NCBI RefSeq assembly: GCF_013373795.3
Contig: NZ_CP088022.1
Location: 1,116,001-1,180,000 of the forward strand
Direction: 5' to 3'
DNA length: 64,000 nucleotides
From: Bradyrhizobium quebecense
Lineage (GTDB): Bacteria; Pseudomonadota; Alphaproteobacteria; Rhizobiales; Xanthobacteraceae
Shown here: positions 10,430 through 19,951 of the stretch, piece after piece
Layout: each line of letters opens with the position of its first letter
Numbering within the stretch: the stretch's first letter is position 1
Translations under genes and position numbers: made by a program
The notes under the pieces: model-generated
Databases searched by the model: none
What the model was told of the DNA's origin: nothing
Seen by the model: the letters and a program-made list of their open reading frames with translations, nothing else

Positions 10430-12181
10430 TCAGGTTCCGGTCCGTCGCAGGTCCTCGGCGGCATCGCTGCGCAAGTTGCGGAAGAACTGCTCGACCTCGC
10501 GCGACAGCGTCTCGGCGGTTGCGGTCAGATCGTTCGATGCCGCGAGCACCGATTCCGCAGCCTTGCTGGTCTGGTCCATGTCGTCGCGAAGCGAGCCGAC
10601 ATTCGTCACCAGGGTTTCGTTGCCCTGAGCGGCCATCTGTGCGTTGGCGGAGATTTCGCGCGTGGCTGCGTCCTGCTGGCCGATCGCGCTGGCGATGCTG
10701 GCGGTGACGTTGCTGATCTCGCGCACCGCCTGGCCGATCTCGCGCACGGCGGCCACCGAGTTGCGGGTCGAGGCCTGGATCAGGCCGACATTCTCGCTGA
10801 TCTCGGCGGTTGCCTTGGCGGTCTGCCCGGCCAGCGCCTTCACTTCGTGCGCAACGACCGCGAAGCCGCGGCCGGCGTCGCCGGCGCGGGCGGCTTCGAT
10901 GGTAGCGTTGAGCGCGAGCAGGTTGGTCTGCTCGGCGATCGCCTGGATCAGGTTCAGCACACCGTCGATGCGCTGCGTGGTGGCGGCAAGGCTCTCGATC
11001 TCGGTGATCGACCGGTCGGTGCGCGCACCTGCCTGATCGACCGCCCCCGACGACTGCTTGACCTGGCGGCCGATCTCCTCGACCGAGGCGGAGAGCTCTT
11101 CGGCTGCGCTTGCCACCGCAGACACGTTGCTCGAGGCCTGTTCGGTCGCACCTGCCGCCGCAACGGTCCGGCCGCTGGCGTCCGCCGCGACGGTTGCGAT
11201 GGTCTGCGCGGTTTGACGCATCGTAGCAGCGTTGTCGTGCACCGCGCGGAGCACCTCACCGATGGTGCCGCGGAATGTCTCGACGAAGCTTTCGATATGC
11301 CGGCCGCGGGCGTCGCGAGCCTCGGAGTCCTGCACGACTTGCGCGTTCAGGCTGCGATTGCGGTTCATCGCCTCCTGGAAGACCTTGATGGCGCGGGCCA
11401 GTGCGCCGATTTCGTCGCTGCGCCCGACATGCGGCACGTCGACATGGTCGGCGCCCTCGGCGACGTGCTTGATGGTCGTGGTGATCTGCGACAGTGGCCG
11501 CGCCACCGAGCGGGCGATGATCAGCACGCCGAGCACCACCACGATCAGGGCCGCCGCGCCGAGCCCGGTCAGCAGCAGCGCCAGCTCGCGGTTGGTGTCG
11601 GTCTGTTGTGCCAGCTTCTTGCTGCGCTCCGCGTAGACCTTTGACAGCGCCTCGAGGTCCTTGTTCAGTGCGGTGCGCACGTCGCGGTTGGCGTCGTTGT
11701 CGCCCCACTCACGCCCGGCAGCGGCGCCGATTTCGATGCCGCGGCGGACCAGCTCTTTCCGGAACTCGATGAATTGCTCGATGCGCTTCTTGAACACCGC
11801 GAACTGCGCGGCGTCGTCGGCCTGCACCAGGGTCTCCCAGTTCCTCACCACGCCTAGGATGCGGTCGTTGAACGCCAGCAGCCCGTCGCCGTATTTCTTC
11901 ACCGCCGGAGGTTCGGTCGACATGTAGATGCCGCGGGATTCCATCACCACCGCGTAAACCAGCGAGTTGACCCGCTCGACATTGAGCGCGGCGCGGCTTG
12001 CGAGGTCGACGGCCGCGGTCAGCTCGGCATTGCGCCGCGCGTTGTAGTCGGACAGGACGGTGATGGCTGCGGTCAGCGCCGCAATCAGCGCAAACGTCGA
12101 GTACAGCCTGGCAGCAAGCGAGAATCGGGATGCCATTGGAGGCCGGGATGTGGAGATGGGGGATGTGACGGGGGACGGCAT
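10430..12181 (-). CDS. Methyl-accepting chemotaxis protein
   Basis: The protein has 583 residues. I chose ATG 12181 because GGAG lies eight bases upstream; a TTG at 12220 has no ribosome binding site, and a Met 15 codons downstream (12136) is a weaker alternative. It has an N-terminal membrane segment ([18 protein letters not shown]), a helical periplasmic ligand-binding domain, a second membrane segment ([22 protein letters not shown]), HAMP, and a cytoplasmic signalling domain. The conserved hairpin tip reads [22 protein letters not shown]. No CheB/CheR-recruiting pentapeptide is visible at the C-terminus (RRTGT). It senses an unknown ligand and signals to a CheA complex encoded elsewhere. 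It is transcribed divergently from eutB across about 300 bases. Confidence 0.9.
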   Translation of the reverse strand: MPSPVTSPISTSRPPMASRFSLAARLYSTFALIAALTAAITVLSDYNARRNAELTAAVDLASRAALNVERVNSLVYAVVMESRGIYMSTEPPAVKKYGDGLLAFNDRILGVVRNWETLVQADDAAQFAVFKKRIEQFIEFRKELVRRGIEIGAAAGREWGDNDANRDVRTALNKDLEALSKVYAERSKKLAQQTDTNRELALLLTGLGAAALIVVVLGVLIIARSVARPLSQITTTIKHVAEGADHVDVPHVGRSDEIGALARAIKVFQEAMNRNRSLNAQVVQDSEARDARGRHIESFVETFRGTIGEVLRAVHDNAATMRQTAQTIATVAADASGRTVAAAGATEQASSNVSAVASAAEELSASVEEIGRQVKQSSGAVDQAGARTDRSITEIESLAATTQRIDGVLNLIQAIAEQTNLLALNATIEAARAGDAGRGFAVVAHEVKALAGQTAKATAEISENVGLIQASTRNSVAAVREIGQAVREISNVTASIASAIGQQDAATREISANAQMAAQGNETLVTNVGSLRDDMDQTSKAAESVLAASNDLTATAETLSREVEQFFRNLRSDAAEDLRRTGT

Positions 12182-12484
12182 TGCGGGCACTCCAAGAGGC
12201 CGGGGAGTACCTTCGGCCAATCAAAGCTTATGCAAAATCTTCATGGACAATTTCTTAACGCGTGCGTTTCGTAGCGGTCGCAACCGTTAAAATCTCTAAA
12301 TAATACCAATGTCTTATGAGACACGCCGAGGCGGTCTGGTTCCCTCAGTCTGCCGCCGTGTTGAATGACGGACCGCCATCATCATCATTCATCAACATCC
12401 CCCGGCGCACCGGGAGAAGCTGATGGCACGACTTTCGCTAAGAGGTGCTAGGTTACGCCGTCCCCAGCCTCGACGCGAATCCCC
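12182..12484. other. Divergent intergenic region, chemoreceptor / eutB
   Basis: This 303-base stretch carries the promoters of two divergent genes. An AT-rich part (about 12230-12320, with TTTCTTAACG and AAATCTCTAAATAATACCAATG) is the likely chemoreceptor promoter zone. A GGCGGTC/GACCGCC inverted repeat near 12331-12391 and CCCCCGGCGCACCGGG near 12403 could fold in the eutB leader. I saw no GCCACTG box or other hallmark of a cobalamin riboswitch, although eutB and hpnP products depend on B12. No small gene was recognised. Confidence 0.4.
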
Positions 12485-13867
12485 ATGCTCTATCGTCACA
12501 CCATCGACGCCACCAATTATGCATTCGACGATCTGCGCATCCTGCTTGCCAAGGCCTCCCCGCCGCGGTCCGGCGACCGTTTGGCCGGCATCGCGGCCGA
12601 CAGCGCCGCGGAGATGATCGCCGCGCGGCTGGCGCTTGCCAACGTTCCGCTGAAGCAATTCCTCGATGAGCCGGTCATCCCCTATGAGGACGACGAAGTC
12701 ACCCGCCTGATCCTCGACAGCCACGACGTTGCCGGCTTCCTGCCGGTGTCGTCGCTCACCGTCGGCGGCTTCCGCGACTGGCTGCTGTCGGATGCCGCCA
12801 CTGGAGACGCGATCAACAGGATCTCGCGCGGCATCACGCCGGAGATGGTGGCGGCAGTGTCGAAGCTGATGCGCAACCAGGATCTGATCCTGGTCGCGAA
12901 GAAATGCGAGGTGACGACCCGCTTCCGCAACACCATCGGCTTGCGCGGGCGAATGAGCACGCGGCTGCAGCCGAACCATCCGTTCGACGATGCCAAGGGC
13001 ATCACCGCATCGATCCTCGACGGGCTGCTGCTCGGATCCGGCGACGCCTGCATCGGCATCAATCCGGCGAGCGACGATCCGAACGTCATCGGCACCCTGC
13101 TGCGGCTGCTGGACGACGTCATCACCCGGCTCGGGATTCCGACGCAAGGCTGCGTGCTGACCCATGTCACGACCACGCTCGGCCTGATCGGACAGGGGCT
13201 GCCGGTCGATCTCGTGTTCCAGTCGATCGCTGGCACCGAGGCGGCCAACCGCAGTTTCGGCGTCGACCTCTCGCTCCTCCGGGAGGCACGGGAAGCCGGG
13301 CTGTCGCTCCGCCGCAGCACGGTCGGCGACAATGTCATGTATTTCGAGACCGGGCAGGGCTCGGCCCTGTCGGCCAACGCCCATCACCAGGTCGACCAGC
13401 AGACCTGCGAGGCGCGGGCCTACGCGGTGGCGCGGGCGTTCGATCCGCTGCTCGTCAACAGCGTGGTCGGCTTCATCGGTCCCGAATACCTCTATGACGG
13501 CAAGGAAATCATCCGCGCCGGGCTCGAGGATCATTTCTGCGGCAAGCTGCTCGGCCTGCCGCTCGGGATCGACGTCTGCTACACCAACCACGCCGAGGCC
13601 GATCAGGACGACATGGACAATCTCCTGACGCTGCTTGCGGCCGCCGGCGTGAACTTCATCATGGGCGTGCCGGGCGCCGATGACGTGATGCTGAACTATC
13701 AGTCGACATCGTTTCACGATGCGCTCTACGTCCGCGACCTGTTCGGCCTGAAGCGGGCGCCCGAATTCGACGACTGGCTGGCGAGCGTGGGCCTTGCCGG
13801 GCAGGACTTCCGCCTCGTTGCCGATGCGGGGCAGCTGCCCGACCTCGCCGCCAGGCTCTTGACCTGA
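12485..13867 (+). CDS. eutB: Ethanolamine ammonia-lyase large subunit
   Basis: The protein has 460 residues, close to the usual 450-465. It starts MLYRHTIDATNYAFDDLRILLAKASPPRSGD and carries the TIM-barrel segments NTIGLRGRMSTRLQPNHPFDD, GDACIGINPASDD and FETGQGSALSANAHH, as expected for EutB. With EutC it forms the adenosylcobalamin enzyme that converts ethanolamine to acetaldehyde and ammonia in the cytoplasm. The small subunit gene is not next to it: hpnP (13996-15582) sits between eutB and eutC. No eut microcompartment shell genes or eutA reactivase lie nearby, so this looks like a catabolic eut system without a microcompartment. Confidence 0.95.
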   Translation: MLYRHTIDATNYAFDDLRILLAKASPPRSGDRLAGIAADSAAEMIAARLALANVPLKQFLDEPVIPYEDDEVTRLILDSHDVAGFLPVSSLTVGGFRDWLLSDAATGDAINRISRGITPEMVAAVSKLMRNQDLILVAKKCEVTTRFRNTIGLRGRMSTRLQPNHPFDDAKGITASILDGLLLGSGDACIGINPASDDPNVIGTLLRLLDDVITRLGIPTQGCVLTHVTTTLGLIGQGLPVDLVFQSIAGTEAANRSFGVDLSLLREAREAGLSLRRSTVGDNVMYFETGQGSALSANAHHQVDQQTCEARAYAVARAFDPLLVNSVVGFIGPEYLYDGKEIIRAGLEDHFCGKLLGLPLGIDVCYTNHAEADQDDMDNLLTLLAAAGVNFIMGVPGADDVMLNYQSTSFHDALYVRDLFGLKRAPEFDDWLASVGLAGQDFRLVADAGQLPDLAARLLT

Positions 13868-13904
13868 CGGGATAGCTAAATTCTGCAGAGCAACTATCTC
13901 ACCG

Positions 13905-13928
13905 TTGTGACGTTGGTAAGCGCCACAA
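13905..13928. promoter_or_regulatory. Inverted repeat between eutB and hpnP
   Basis: TTGTGACG at 13905-13912 and CGCCACAA at 13921-13928 form an 8-base inverted repeat with one mismatch and an 8-base spacer, about 70 bases upstream of hpnP. It may be a regulator site for hpnP. It has no T-tract, so it is a poor terminator. The binding protein is unknown. Confidence 0.3.
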
Positions 13929-13995
13929 TGTTGAAGAATTTCTGGCCCAGCGTTCCGCGCCGTGGTTAGATTTGCGGGTGCTTCGGGGTCGATTG

Positions 13996-15582
13996 ATGAG
14001 AGCTGAGGGCATAAAGACAGCACGGCGTATCCTCTGCGTCTTTCCGCGCTATACGTCGTCCTTTGGGACCTTCGAGCACGCCTACCCCCTGACCGACGGC
14101 GTCAAGGCGTTCATGCCGCCGCAGGGCTTGCTGCTGATCGCCGCATACCTCCCCGAGAACTGGCCGGTCCGTTTCGTCGACGAGAATCTGCGTCCGGCCA
14201 CGACGGAGGATTTCGAGTGGGCGGACGCGGTGTTCGTCAGCGGTATGCACATCCAGCGCCAGCAGATGAACGATATCTGCCGCCGCGCGCATGACCATGA
14301 TCTGGTGGTCGCGATCGGCGGCCCGTCGGTCAGTGCCTGTCCGGACTACTACCCCTCATTCGACTACCTTCATGTCGGCGAGCTCGGCGATGCGACGAAT
14401 GAGCTGATCAAGCGTCTGGAGCAGGACACCAGGCGTCCGGACGAGCAGGTGGTGCTCAAGACCATCGACCGCCTGCCGATGACGGATTTTCCGCTGCCGG
14501 CCTATGAGCTCGCCGAAACCAAGAAGTACTTCCTCGGGAGCATCCAGTTTTCCTCGGGCTGCCCCTATCAGTGCGAGTTCTGCGACATCCCCGGGCTCTA
14601 TGGCCGCAATCCGCGCCTGAAGTCGCCGCAGCAGATCATCGCCGAGCTCGACAAGCTGCGCGCCTGCGGCGCGACCGACACCGTCTATTTCGTCGACGAC
14701 AACTTCATCGGCAACCGCAAGGCGGCGAGCGAGCTACTGCCGCATCTGATCGAGTGGCAGAAGCGGACCGGCTATGTCACGCGCCTCGCGTGCGAGGCGA
14801 CGCTCAACATCGCCAAGCGGCCCGAGATCCTGGAGAAGATGCGCGAGGCCTTCTTCGTGACGATCTTCGTCGGCATCGAGACGCCCGATCCCGACGCGCT
14901 GAAGGCGATGCACAAGGATCAGAACATGATGGTTCCGATCCTGGAGGGCGTGCGCACCATCAACTCGTTCGGCATGGAGGTCGTCTCCGGCATCATCATG
15001 GGGCTCGATACCGACAAGCCCCAGACCGCTGACGCGCTGCTCTCGTTCGTCGAGGAGTCACGGATTCCGCTCCTCACCATCAACCTGCTGCAGGCGCTGC
15101 CGAAGACGCCGCTGTGGGATCGCCTCGAAAAGGCAGGAAGGCTGGTCCATGACGACGGCCGCGACTCCAATGTCGAGTTCCTGCTGCCCTACGAGGACGT
15201 GGTCAGTTCCTGGCGCAAATGCATGGAGATCGCCTACCAGCCCGAGAAGCTGTTCGAGCGCTACTTGCATCAATGCAACTACACCTATGCCAACCGCATC
15301 AAGCTGCCGGTCAGCCCGGAGATGAAGAGCTGGGCCAACATCCGGCGCGGCCTGATCATGCTTCGCAACATCTTCTGGAAGGTCGGCGTGCTCGGCGACT
15401 ACAAGCGCGTGTTCTGGAAGTTTGCGCTCGGCCGGCTCAAGCGTGGCGACATCGAGGGGCTGATCTCGGCGACGCTGGTTGCGCATCATCTGATCACGTT
15501 TGCGCGTGCAGCCTCCAGCGGCCGGCAGAACGCCTCGAACTACTCGATCCGGCTGCGCGAGGCTTCCGTACCCGCCGAATGA
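13996..15582 (+). CDS. hpnP: Hopanoid C-2 methylase (B12-binding radical SAM)
   Basis: The protein has 528 residues. I chose ATG 13996 ([24 protein letters not shown]); an upstream TTG at 13972 is unlikely. The N-terminal domain (about 10-150) resembles a B12-binding Rossmann domain. The radical SAM core has the 4Fe-4S motif Cys189-x3-Cys193-x2-Cys196 in [15 protein letters not shown], followed by [13 protein letters not shown]-terminal DUF4070-like region (from about 370) is typical of HpnP. The enzyme uses SAM and cobalamin to methylate C-2 of bacteriohopanepolyols, the source of 2-methylhopanes. It lies between eutB (128 bases upstream) and eutC (ATG 4 bases after its stop). Related B12 radical SAM enzymes with other substrates exist, but the N-terminus and nearby hpn genes favour HpnP. 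Confidence 0.85.
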   Translation: MRAEGIKTARRILCVFPRYTSSFGTFEHAYPLTDGVKAFMPPQGLLLIAAYLPENWPVRFVDENLRPATTEDFEWADAVFVSGMHIQRQQMNDICRRAHDHDLVVAIGGPSVSACPDYYPSFDYLHVGELGDATNELIKRLEQDTRRPDEQVVLKTIDRLPMTDFPLPAYELAETKKYFLGSIQFSSGCPYQCEFCDIPGLYGRNPRLKSPQQIIAELDKLRACGATDTVYFVDDNFIGNRKAASELLPHLIEWQKRTGYVTRLACEATLNIAKRPEILEKMREAFFVTIFVGIETPDPDALKAMHKDQNMMVPILEGVRTINSFGMEVVSGIIMGLDTDKPQTADALLSFVEESRIPLLTINLLQALPKTPLWDRLEKAGRLVHDDGRDSNVEFLLPYEDVVSSWRKCMEIAYQPEKLFERYLHQCNYTYANRIKLPVSPEMKSWANIRRGLIMLRNIFWKVGVLGDYKRVFWKFALGRLKRGDIEGLISATLVAHHLITFARAASSGRQNASNYSIRLREASVPAE

Positions 15583-15586
15583 CACC

Positions 15587-16381
15587 ATGACCACACCGCC
15601 GGCGCCATCGCCCCCGTCGCTTCCCGATTTTCGCGACCTCACGCCGGCGCGTGTCGGTCTCGGCCGGTCCGGAGCCAGCCTGCCGACTGATGCGCTGCTC
15701 TCGTTCACGCTCGACCACGCTCGGGCCCGCGACGCCGTTCACGCGGCCTTCGATGTCAGCGGCATTACGGCCGGTCTTGCCGGCCTTGGCATCACGCCGC
15801 ACGAGGTGTCGAGCCAGGCGCCCGGCCGGCGCGACTATCTGCGCCGGCCCGATCTCGGACGCATGCTGGACTCCGCATCGCGACGGTCGCTGGAGGGGTG
15901 CGGCATCACCGCATGCTCCTGCGCCCTCGTGATCGGGGACGGCCTGTCGCCGACCGCGGTCAATGTGCACGCCGTCGAATTGATCCGGCACCTCGTGCCG
16001 CGGCTTGCGGCCGACGGAGTCGACACTGGTGCGGTGATCGTCGCGTCAGGCGCGCGCGTCGCGCTCGGTGACGAGATCGGCGCCATCATCGGCGCGCGCA
16101 TGCTGGTGATGTTGATCGGCGAACGGCCCGGCCTGTCCGCGCCCGACAGCCTTGGCGCCTATCTCACCTTCGCGCCGCGGATCGGCCTCACCGATGCCGA
16201 CCGCAACTGCATCTCCAACATCCAGCGCGCCGGGCTGAGTTATCCGGAAGCCGCATTCAGGATCTCGTGGCTTGTGCGCGAGGGACTGGCACGCCGGGTG
16301 ACGGGGGTCGCGTTGAAAGATGAAAGCGGCGGTGGATCGTCACAGAATGCGCTACCGGGGTGTGACAAATCAGATACTTAA
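15587..16381 (+). CDS. eutC: Ethanolamine ammonia-lyase small subunit
   Basis: The protein has 264 residues. ATG 15587 comes 4 bases after the hpnP stop. It has the EutC segments [51 protein letters not shown] sequence (here [17 protein letters not shown]) and [20 protein letters not shown], plus [20 protein letters not shown]. The length is near the family norm of about 250-300. It binds the lower face of adenosylcobalamin in the EutBC complex. Its separation from eutB by hpnP is odd, since the subunits normally sit side by side. The close spacing implies that hpnP and eutC are on the same message. Confidence 0.94.
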   Translation: MTTPPAPSPPSLPDFRDLTPARVGLGRSGASLPTDALLSFTLDHARARDAVHAAFDVSGITAGLAGLGITPHEVSSQAPGRRDYLRRPDLGRMLDSASRRSLEGCGITACSCALVIGDGLSPTAVNVHAVELIRHLVPRLAADGVDTGAVIVASGARVALGDEIGAIIGARMLVMLIGERPGLSAPDSLGAYLTFAPRIGLTDADRNCISNIQRAGLSYPEAAFRISWLVREGLARRVTGVALKDESGGGSSQNALPGCDKSDT

Positions 16382-16451
16382 TGGTGGGGATCAACGGTTC
16401 CCCGCGCATTTGATTCTACCCTCGCGCTTGCGAGCAAAGGGACGGACAGGT

Positions 16452-16483
16452 AAAACACGCGCCGGTCAATATTCGCGTGTTTT
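16452..16483 (+). terminator. Hairpin terminator after eutC
   Basis: AAAACACGCG at 16452-16461 pairs perfectly with CGCGTGTTTT at 16474-16483 over a 12-base loop; the 3' arm ends in TTTTC. It lies 70 bases after the eutC stop and before the RND exporter, so it plausibly separates the two units. The T-run is short, hence moderate confidence. Confidence 0.5.
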
Positions 16484-16578
16484 CAAGGACTAGCGCCGAT
16501 AAGCCGCGCTCACCCGCCTCATTCGCGCCCCTAGACCCAAGCTAGACAGATTGAGCCGTTTTCAGAACTGGACAGGGC

Positions 16579-18963
16579 ATGCTCGAAAAGAACTCCGAAA
16601 GTCAGGTCCACGTCGAGAAGGTCGAAGAGCCGCGGTCGGGCCCCAGCATCGCGTTCGGGATCGAGCGTCTCGGCCTGATCCCGATGCGGGCGCCGATCCT
16701 GTCCTGCATCGTGCTCGTCCTGTTGTTGATCGGCGCGGTGTTCGGCGTGCATCGGATCAAGATCGACGACTCGCTGTCGCAGCTGTTCCGTTCCGAATCC
16801 AAGGACTACAAGCAATATGAGGCGGTGACCAAGCGCTTCCCGGCGACCGAGTTCGACGTCCTCGTCGTGGTCGAAGGCAAGACGCTGCTCGAGCGCGACA
16901 ATCTCGGCAAGCTCCGTGACATGGTCACAGACCTGCAGCTCGTCGAGGGTGTGCGCGGTCTGGTGTCGCTGTTCTCCGCGCGCCAGGCGCCGGAGCCCGG
17001 CAAGCTGCCGGCGGCGCTGTTCCCCAATGAACTCCCCGAGGGCGCGGCCTACGACAAGTTCGTCGAGACCGTCAAAAGCAACGAAATCATCCGCGGCAAG
17101 CTGCTGTCGGAGGACGGCACGCTAGCGCTGGTCGTGCTGTCGCTCGAGCCGGAGGTGGTTGGCAGCAACAAGCTCAGCAAGGTGGTCGGCGACATCAGGA
17201 AGATCATGGCCGACGATCTCAGCGGCAGCGGGCTCAACGCCCAGCTGTCCGGCGTGCCGGTCATGCAGCTCGAGATCCGCAATGCGGTCGAGCGCGACGG
17301 CCTGACCTACAACATTCTCGGCATCCTCGCCGGCTGCGTCATCGCCATCATCTTCTTCCGCAAGATATCCTTCATGGTGGCGGCGGCGTTCCCGCCGATG
17401 ATCGCGATCCTGCTCGCGCTCGGCGGCCTCGGCTGGGCCAATTTCAATCTCAACATGTTCCTCAACGTGATGACGCCGCTCATCATGGTGATCAGCTTCT
17501 CCGACTCGATGCAGCTGACATTCGCGGCGCGCGACCGGCTGATCGCGGGCCAGGACAAGTTCACCGCATTCAAGAACGCGGTGCTGGTGGTCGGCCCGGC
17601 CTGCGTGCTGACGCACGGCACGGCGGGCATTTCGTTCATCGCGCTACAGTTCTCGGATTCCGATCTGATCCGCAAATTCGGCGAGGCCGGGCTTGCGGCG
17701 ACCATCATCGCGCTGGTCGCGGTGCTGTCGCTGGTGCCGGTGTTCGGCATCCTGCTGGTGCGCAACGAGAAGGTCTTTGCGGTCAAGTTCCAGAGCGCGG
17801 ACGCCGGGGTGCAGGCGCTGCGCAATTTCTGCTACTGGATCGCGGTGCGGATGGTCGGCCGTCCCGGGCTGTTCAGCCTGCTCGCGCTGATCGTCGTCGG
17901 CGGCCTCGGCATCATCTACGCCAATCTCGAGCCGCGCTACCGGCTCGCCGACCAGGTGCCGGACAAGCGGCAGGCGGTGGAGGCGTCGAGCCGGCTCGAC
18001 GCCAAGCTGACCGGCGCCAATCCAGTCGATGTGCTGATCGAATTCCCCAAGGGCCAATCGCTCTACTCGCCGGAGACGCTGAAGACGATCGCCGACGTTC
18101 ACGCGATGGTCGAGGACAGCGCCGGCGTCGGCAACGTCTGGTCGCTGGAAACCCTGCGGCGCTGGCTCGCCGAGAAGGCCGGCAGCAACGATGTCGCGAC
18201 GCTGAAGGAATATGTCAGCGTGATTCCCGAGCATCTCGTGCGCCGCTTCATCTCGAAGGATCAGGATGCCGTCGTGGTGTCGGGCCGCGTCCCGGATCTC
18301 GATTCGAGCCAGTTGCTTCCGGTGGTGAACAAGCTCGATCATTCGCTGGACAAGGTCCGCGCGGAGCATCCCGGCTACGAGATCGCGGTGACCGGCCTGT
18401 CGGTGATTGCCGCGCGCAACAGCGCCAACATGATCGAGAAGCTCAACCGCGGCCTCACCGTGGAGTTCGCGCTGGTCGCGATCTTCATCGGGCTCGCGTT
18501 CCGCTCGGTCGTGGTGATGTTCTCCTGCATCCTGCCCGGTATCTTCCCGGTGGTGCTGTCAGGCACGGTGCTGTGGCTGCTCGGGGAGGGGCTGCAATTC
18601 GCCAGCGTCGTGGCGTTGACCGTGTCGTTCGGCCTCGGCCTCAGCGCCACCATCCACTTCCTCAATCGCCTGCGGCTGGAGACCAAGCCCGGTGTCACGC
18701 CGGAGCTTGCGGTGGAGCGCGCCACGGTGCTGGTCGGCCCGGCGCTGATCCTGACTACGGTGGTGCTGGCCTGCGGCCTCGTCGTCACCGTGTTCTCCGA
18801 CCTGCCGTCGCTGCGGCTGTTCGGCTGGCTCAGCGCGTTCTCGATGGTCGCGGCCTTGGTCGCGGACCTCTTCATCCTGCGGCCGACCTCGATGTTCCTG
18901 ATCAACCTGTCGCAAAGGCTCCGCGGCAAGGGCGGGCAACCGGCGCCGATCGAGAAGGCTTGA
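16579..18963 (+). CDS. RND/MMPL-family exporter, HpnN-like
   Basis: The protein has 794 residues. The architecture is that of a short RND exporter: a first membrane helix (APILSCIVLVLLLIGAVFGV, residues 36-55), a periplasmic loop starting DSLSQLFRSESKDYKQYE, a block of membrane helices from about 235 to 430 including FLNVMTPLIMVISFSDSMQLTF, then a second loop and helix block (about 620-775). No outer-membrane or adaptor partners are adjacent, as is usual for the hydrophobe-exporter branch that includes HpnN. It lies just after eutB-hpnP-eutC and before the hpnC operon, so a lipid or hopanoid substrate is plausible but unproven. It ends in a strong terminator. Confidence 0.85.
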   Translation: MLEKNSESQVHVEKVEEPRSGPSIAFGIERLGLIPMRAPILSCIVLVLLLIGAVFGVHRIKIDDSLSQLFRSESKDYKQYEAVTKRFPATEFDVLVVVEGKTLLERDNLGKLRDMVTDLQLVEGVRGLVSLFSARQAPEPGKLPAALFPNELPEGAAYDKFVETVKSNEIIRGKLLSEDGTLALVVLSLEPEVVGSNKLSKVVGDIRKIMADDLSGSGLNAQLSGVPVMQLEIRNAVERDGLTYNILGILAGCVIAIIFFRKISFMVAAAFPPMIAILLALGGLGWANFNLNMFLNVMTPLIMVISFSDSMQLTFAARDRLIAGQDKFTAFKNAVLVVGPACVLTHGTAGISFIALQFSDSDLIRKFGEAGLAATIIALVAVLSLVPVFGILLVRNEKVFAVKFQSADAGVQALRNFCYWIAVRMVGRPGLFSLLALIVVGGLGIIYANLEPRYRLADQVPDKRQAVEASSRLDAKLTGANPVDVLIEFPKGQSLYSPETLKTIADVHAMVEDSAGVGNVWSLETLRRWLAEKAGSNDVATLKEYVSVIPEHLVRRFISKDQDAVVVSGRVPDLDSSQLLPVVNKLDHSLDKVRAEHPGYEIAVTGLSVIAARNSANMIEKLNRGLTVEFALVAIFIGLAFRSVVVMFSCILPGIFPVVLSGTVLWLLGEGLQFASVVALTVSFGLGLSATIHFLNRLRLETKPGVTPELAVERATVLVGPALILTTVVLACGLVVTVFSDLPSLRLFGWLSAFSMVAALVADLFILRPTSMFLINLSQRLRGKGGQPAPIEKA

Positions 18964-18979
18964 TTGATCGAAAACAAAA

Positions 18980-19015
18980 GGCCCGGTTCCGAAGCGTTCG
19001 GAACCGGGCCTTTTT
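18980..19015 (+). terminator. Strong rho-independent terminator
   Basis: A perfect 14-base stem (18980-18993 with 18997-19010, GGCCCGGTTCCGAA paired across a GCG loop) is followed by TTTTT at 19011-19015. It lies 17 bases after the RND exporter stop. The secreted protein gene at 19043 converges on it; there is no matching T-run in the other direction apart from a short CTTTTG. Confidence 0.9.
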
Positions 19016-19042
19016 ATTGGCCGGCGAAATCGGTCGGGAATG

Positions 19043-19546
19043 TCAGGTCTTCGTCATCGTGATCGTGACGCCGCGGATCTCGCCCTTGGAGTCGATCTGC
19101 ACCACCTGCTTGGAGCCGTTGGTCTGCAGGTTCAGGTTTGCCGCAAAGCCGGACGCCTCGACAAACACGTCGATCCGGCCGCCGCCCGCGGTGCCCTGCA
19201 AATTGCCGAAGATGTTGCGGCTTGCCTCGCTCCAGTTGCCGGAGATCCGGTCGCCCTGGCTGGTGACGTCGCTGGAAAGGTCGAACTTGTAGCTGTCGCT
19301 CGCGCAATGCAGCGATTGCTTCAGGTTCATGCCCGATGGCGCGACCTTGTAATCCGCCTTGCAACGAATGCGTTCGGTCGTGCCGTTGGACAACGCCACC
19401 GTGCCCGTTCCGGTCCACGAGCCGGCAAAACCGGCAAATGGACCATTGGCCTGGGCATGGACTGCGGAGGCGGACAGCATCAGTGCGGCGCCGACGCCCA
19501 CAGCTCTGAGGGCCTGACCATAAGGGCTGGAACCAAACAGTTTCAT
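19043..19546 (-). CDS. Secreted protein of unknown function
   Basis: The product has 167 residues from ATG 19546, with GATGGGAA about ten bases upstream; in-frame starts at 19561 and 19570 would add 5 or 8 residues and have no better ribosome site. A signal peptide is clear (VGVGAALMLSASAVHAQ). The mature part begins FAGFAGSWTGTGTVALSNGTTERIRCKADY and is rich in beta-strand-like sequence with three cysteines. The start resembles lipocalin-like proteins that open with a GxW-x-G-x-G motif. It likely lies in the periplasm. I cannot assign a function. It converges on the RND exporter terminator. Confidence 0.65.
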   Translation of the reverse strand: MKLFGSSPYGQALRAVGVGAALMLSASAVHAQANGPFAGFAGSWTGTGTVALSNGTTERIRCKADYKVAPSGMNLKQSLHCASDSYKFDLSSDVTSQGDRISGNWSEASRNIFGNLQGTAGGGRIDVFVEASGFAANLNLQTNGSKQVVQIDSKGEIRGVTITMTKT

Positions 19547-19951
19547 TGTGAATTTTCCCATCAAAATCAACGCCTCTTTCGCAAGAAAGCGTCTCGCCGC
19601 GTCGAAGGTTTAGTGTCACCCAAGAATGTTAGGTTCAAACGACAGAAGCTGCGCGCGCGAGCCCTGTTGTCAACGAACAGAATCAGAAACCGTTGCCCTC
19701 TTGATGGCATCTAGCTTTGCGCGAGTGCGATCCGCAATACCCAAACGCGACAAAGTGATGGCATGAATCGTTGTTGTGAATCAATAGCTTAGGCGGGGGT
19801 TTACAGCGCCGCAAATTTAGCCGCATTTAGCAGTGCTTGTCGTCAATCCGTTGCCGCGTTACGTGGCGTCTGCAATCCCCAAAATCCGTCCCGGCCATGC
19901 CGAAACGCGTTTCGGGAACAGATTTTCTGCTGTCGGAAATGAAGGAATACG
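19547..19951. other. Intergenic region with a 16-base perfect palindrome
   Basis: This 405-base stretch separates two divergent small secreted-protein genes. It contains the perfect palindrome CCGAAACGCGTTTCGG at 19900-19915, about 37 bases upstream of the plus-strand gene, which could be an operator. GAAATGAAGGAATACG at 19937-19952 supplies the ribosome binding site of that gene. I see no convincing additional gene. Confidence 0.4.

Noticed and set aside
12300..12484. Cobalamin riboswitch upstream of eutB
   Set aside because: The products need B12, but I could not find the conserved B12-box bases or the expected paired regions in the leader.
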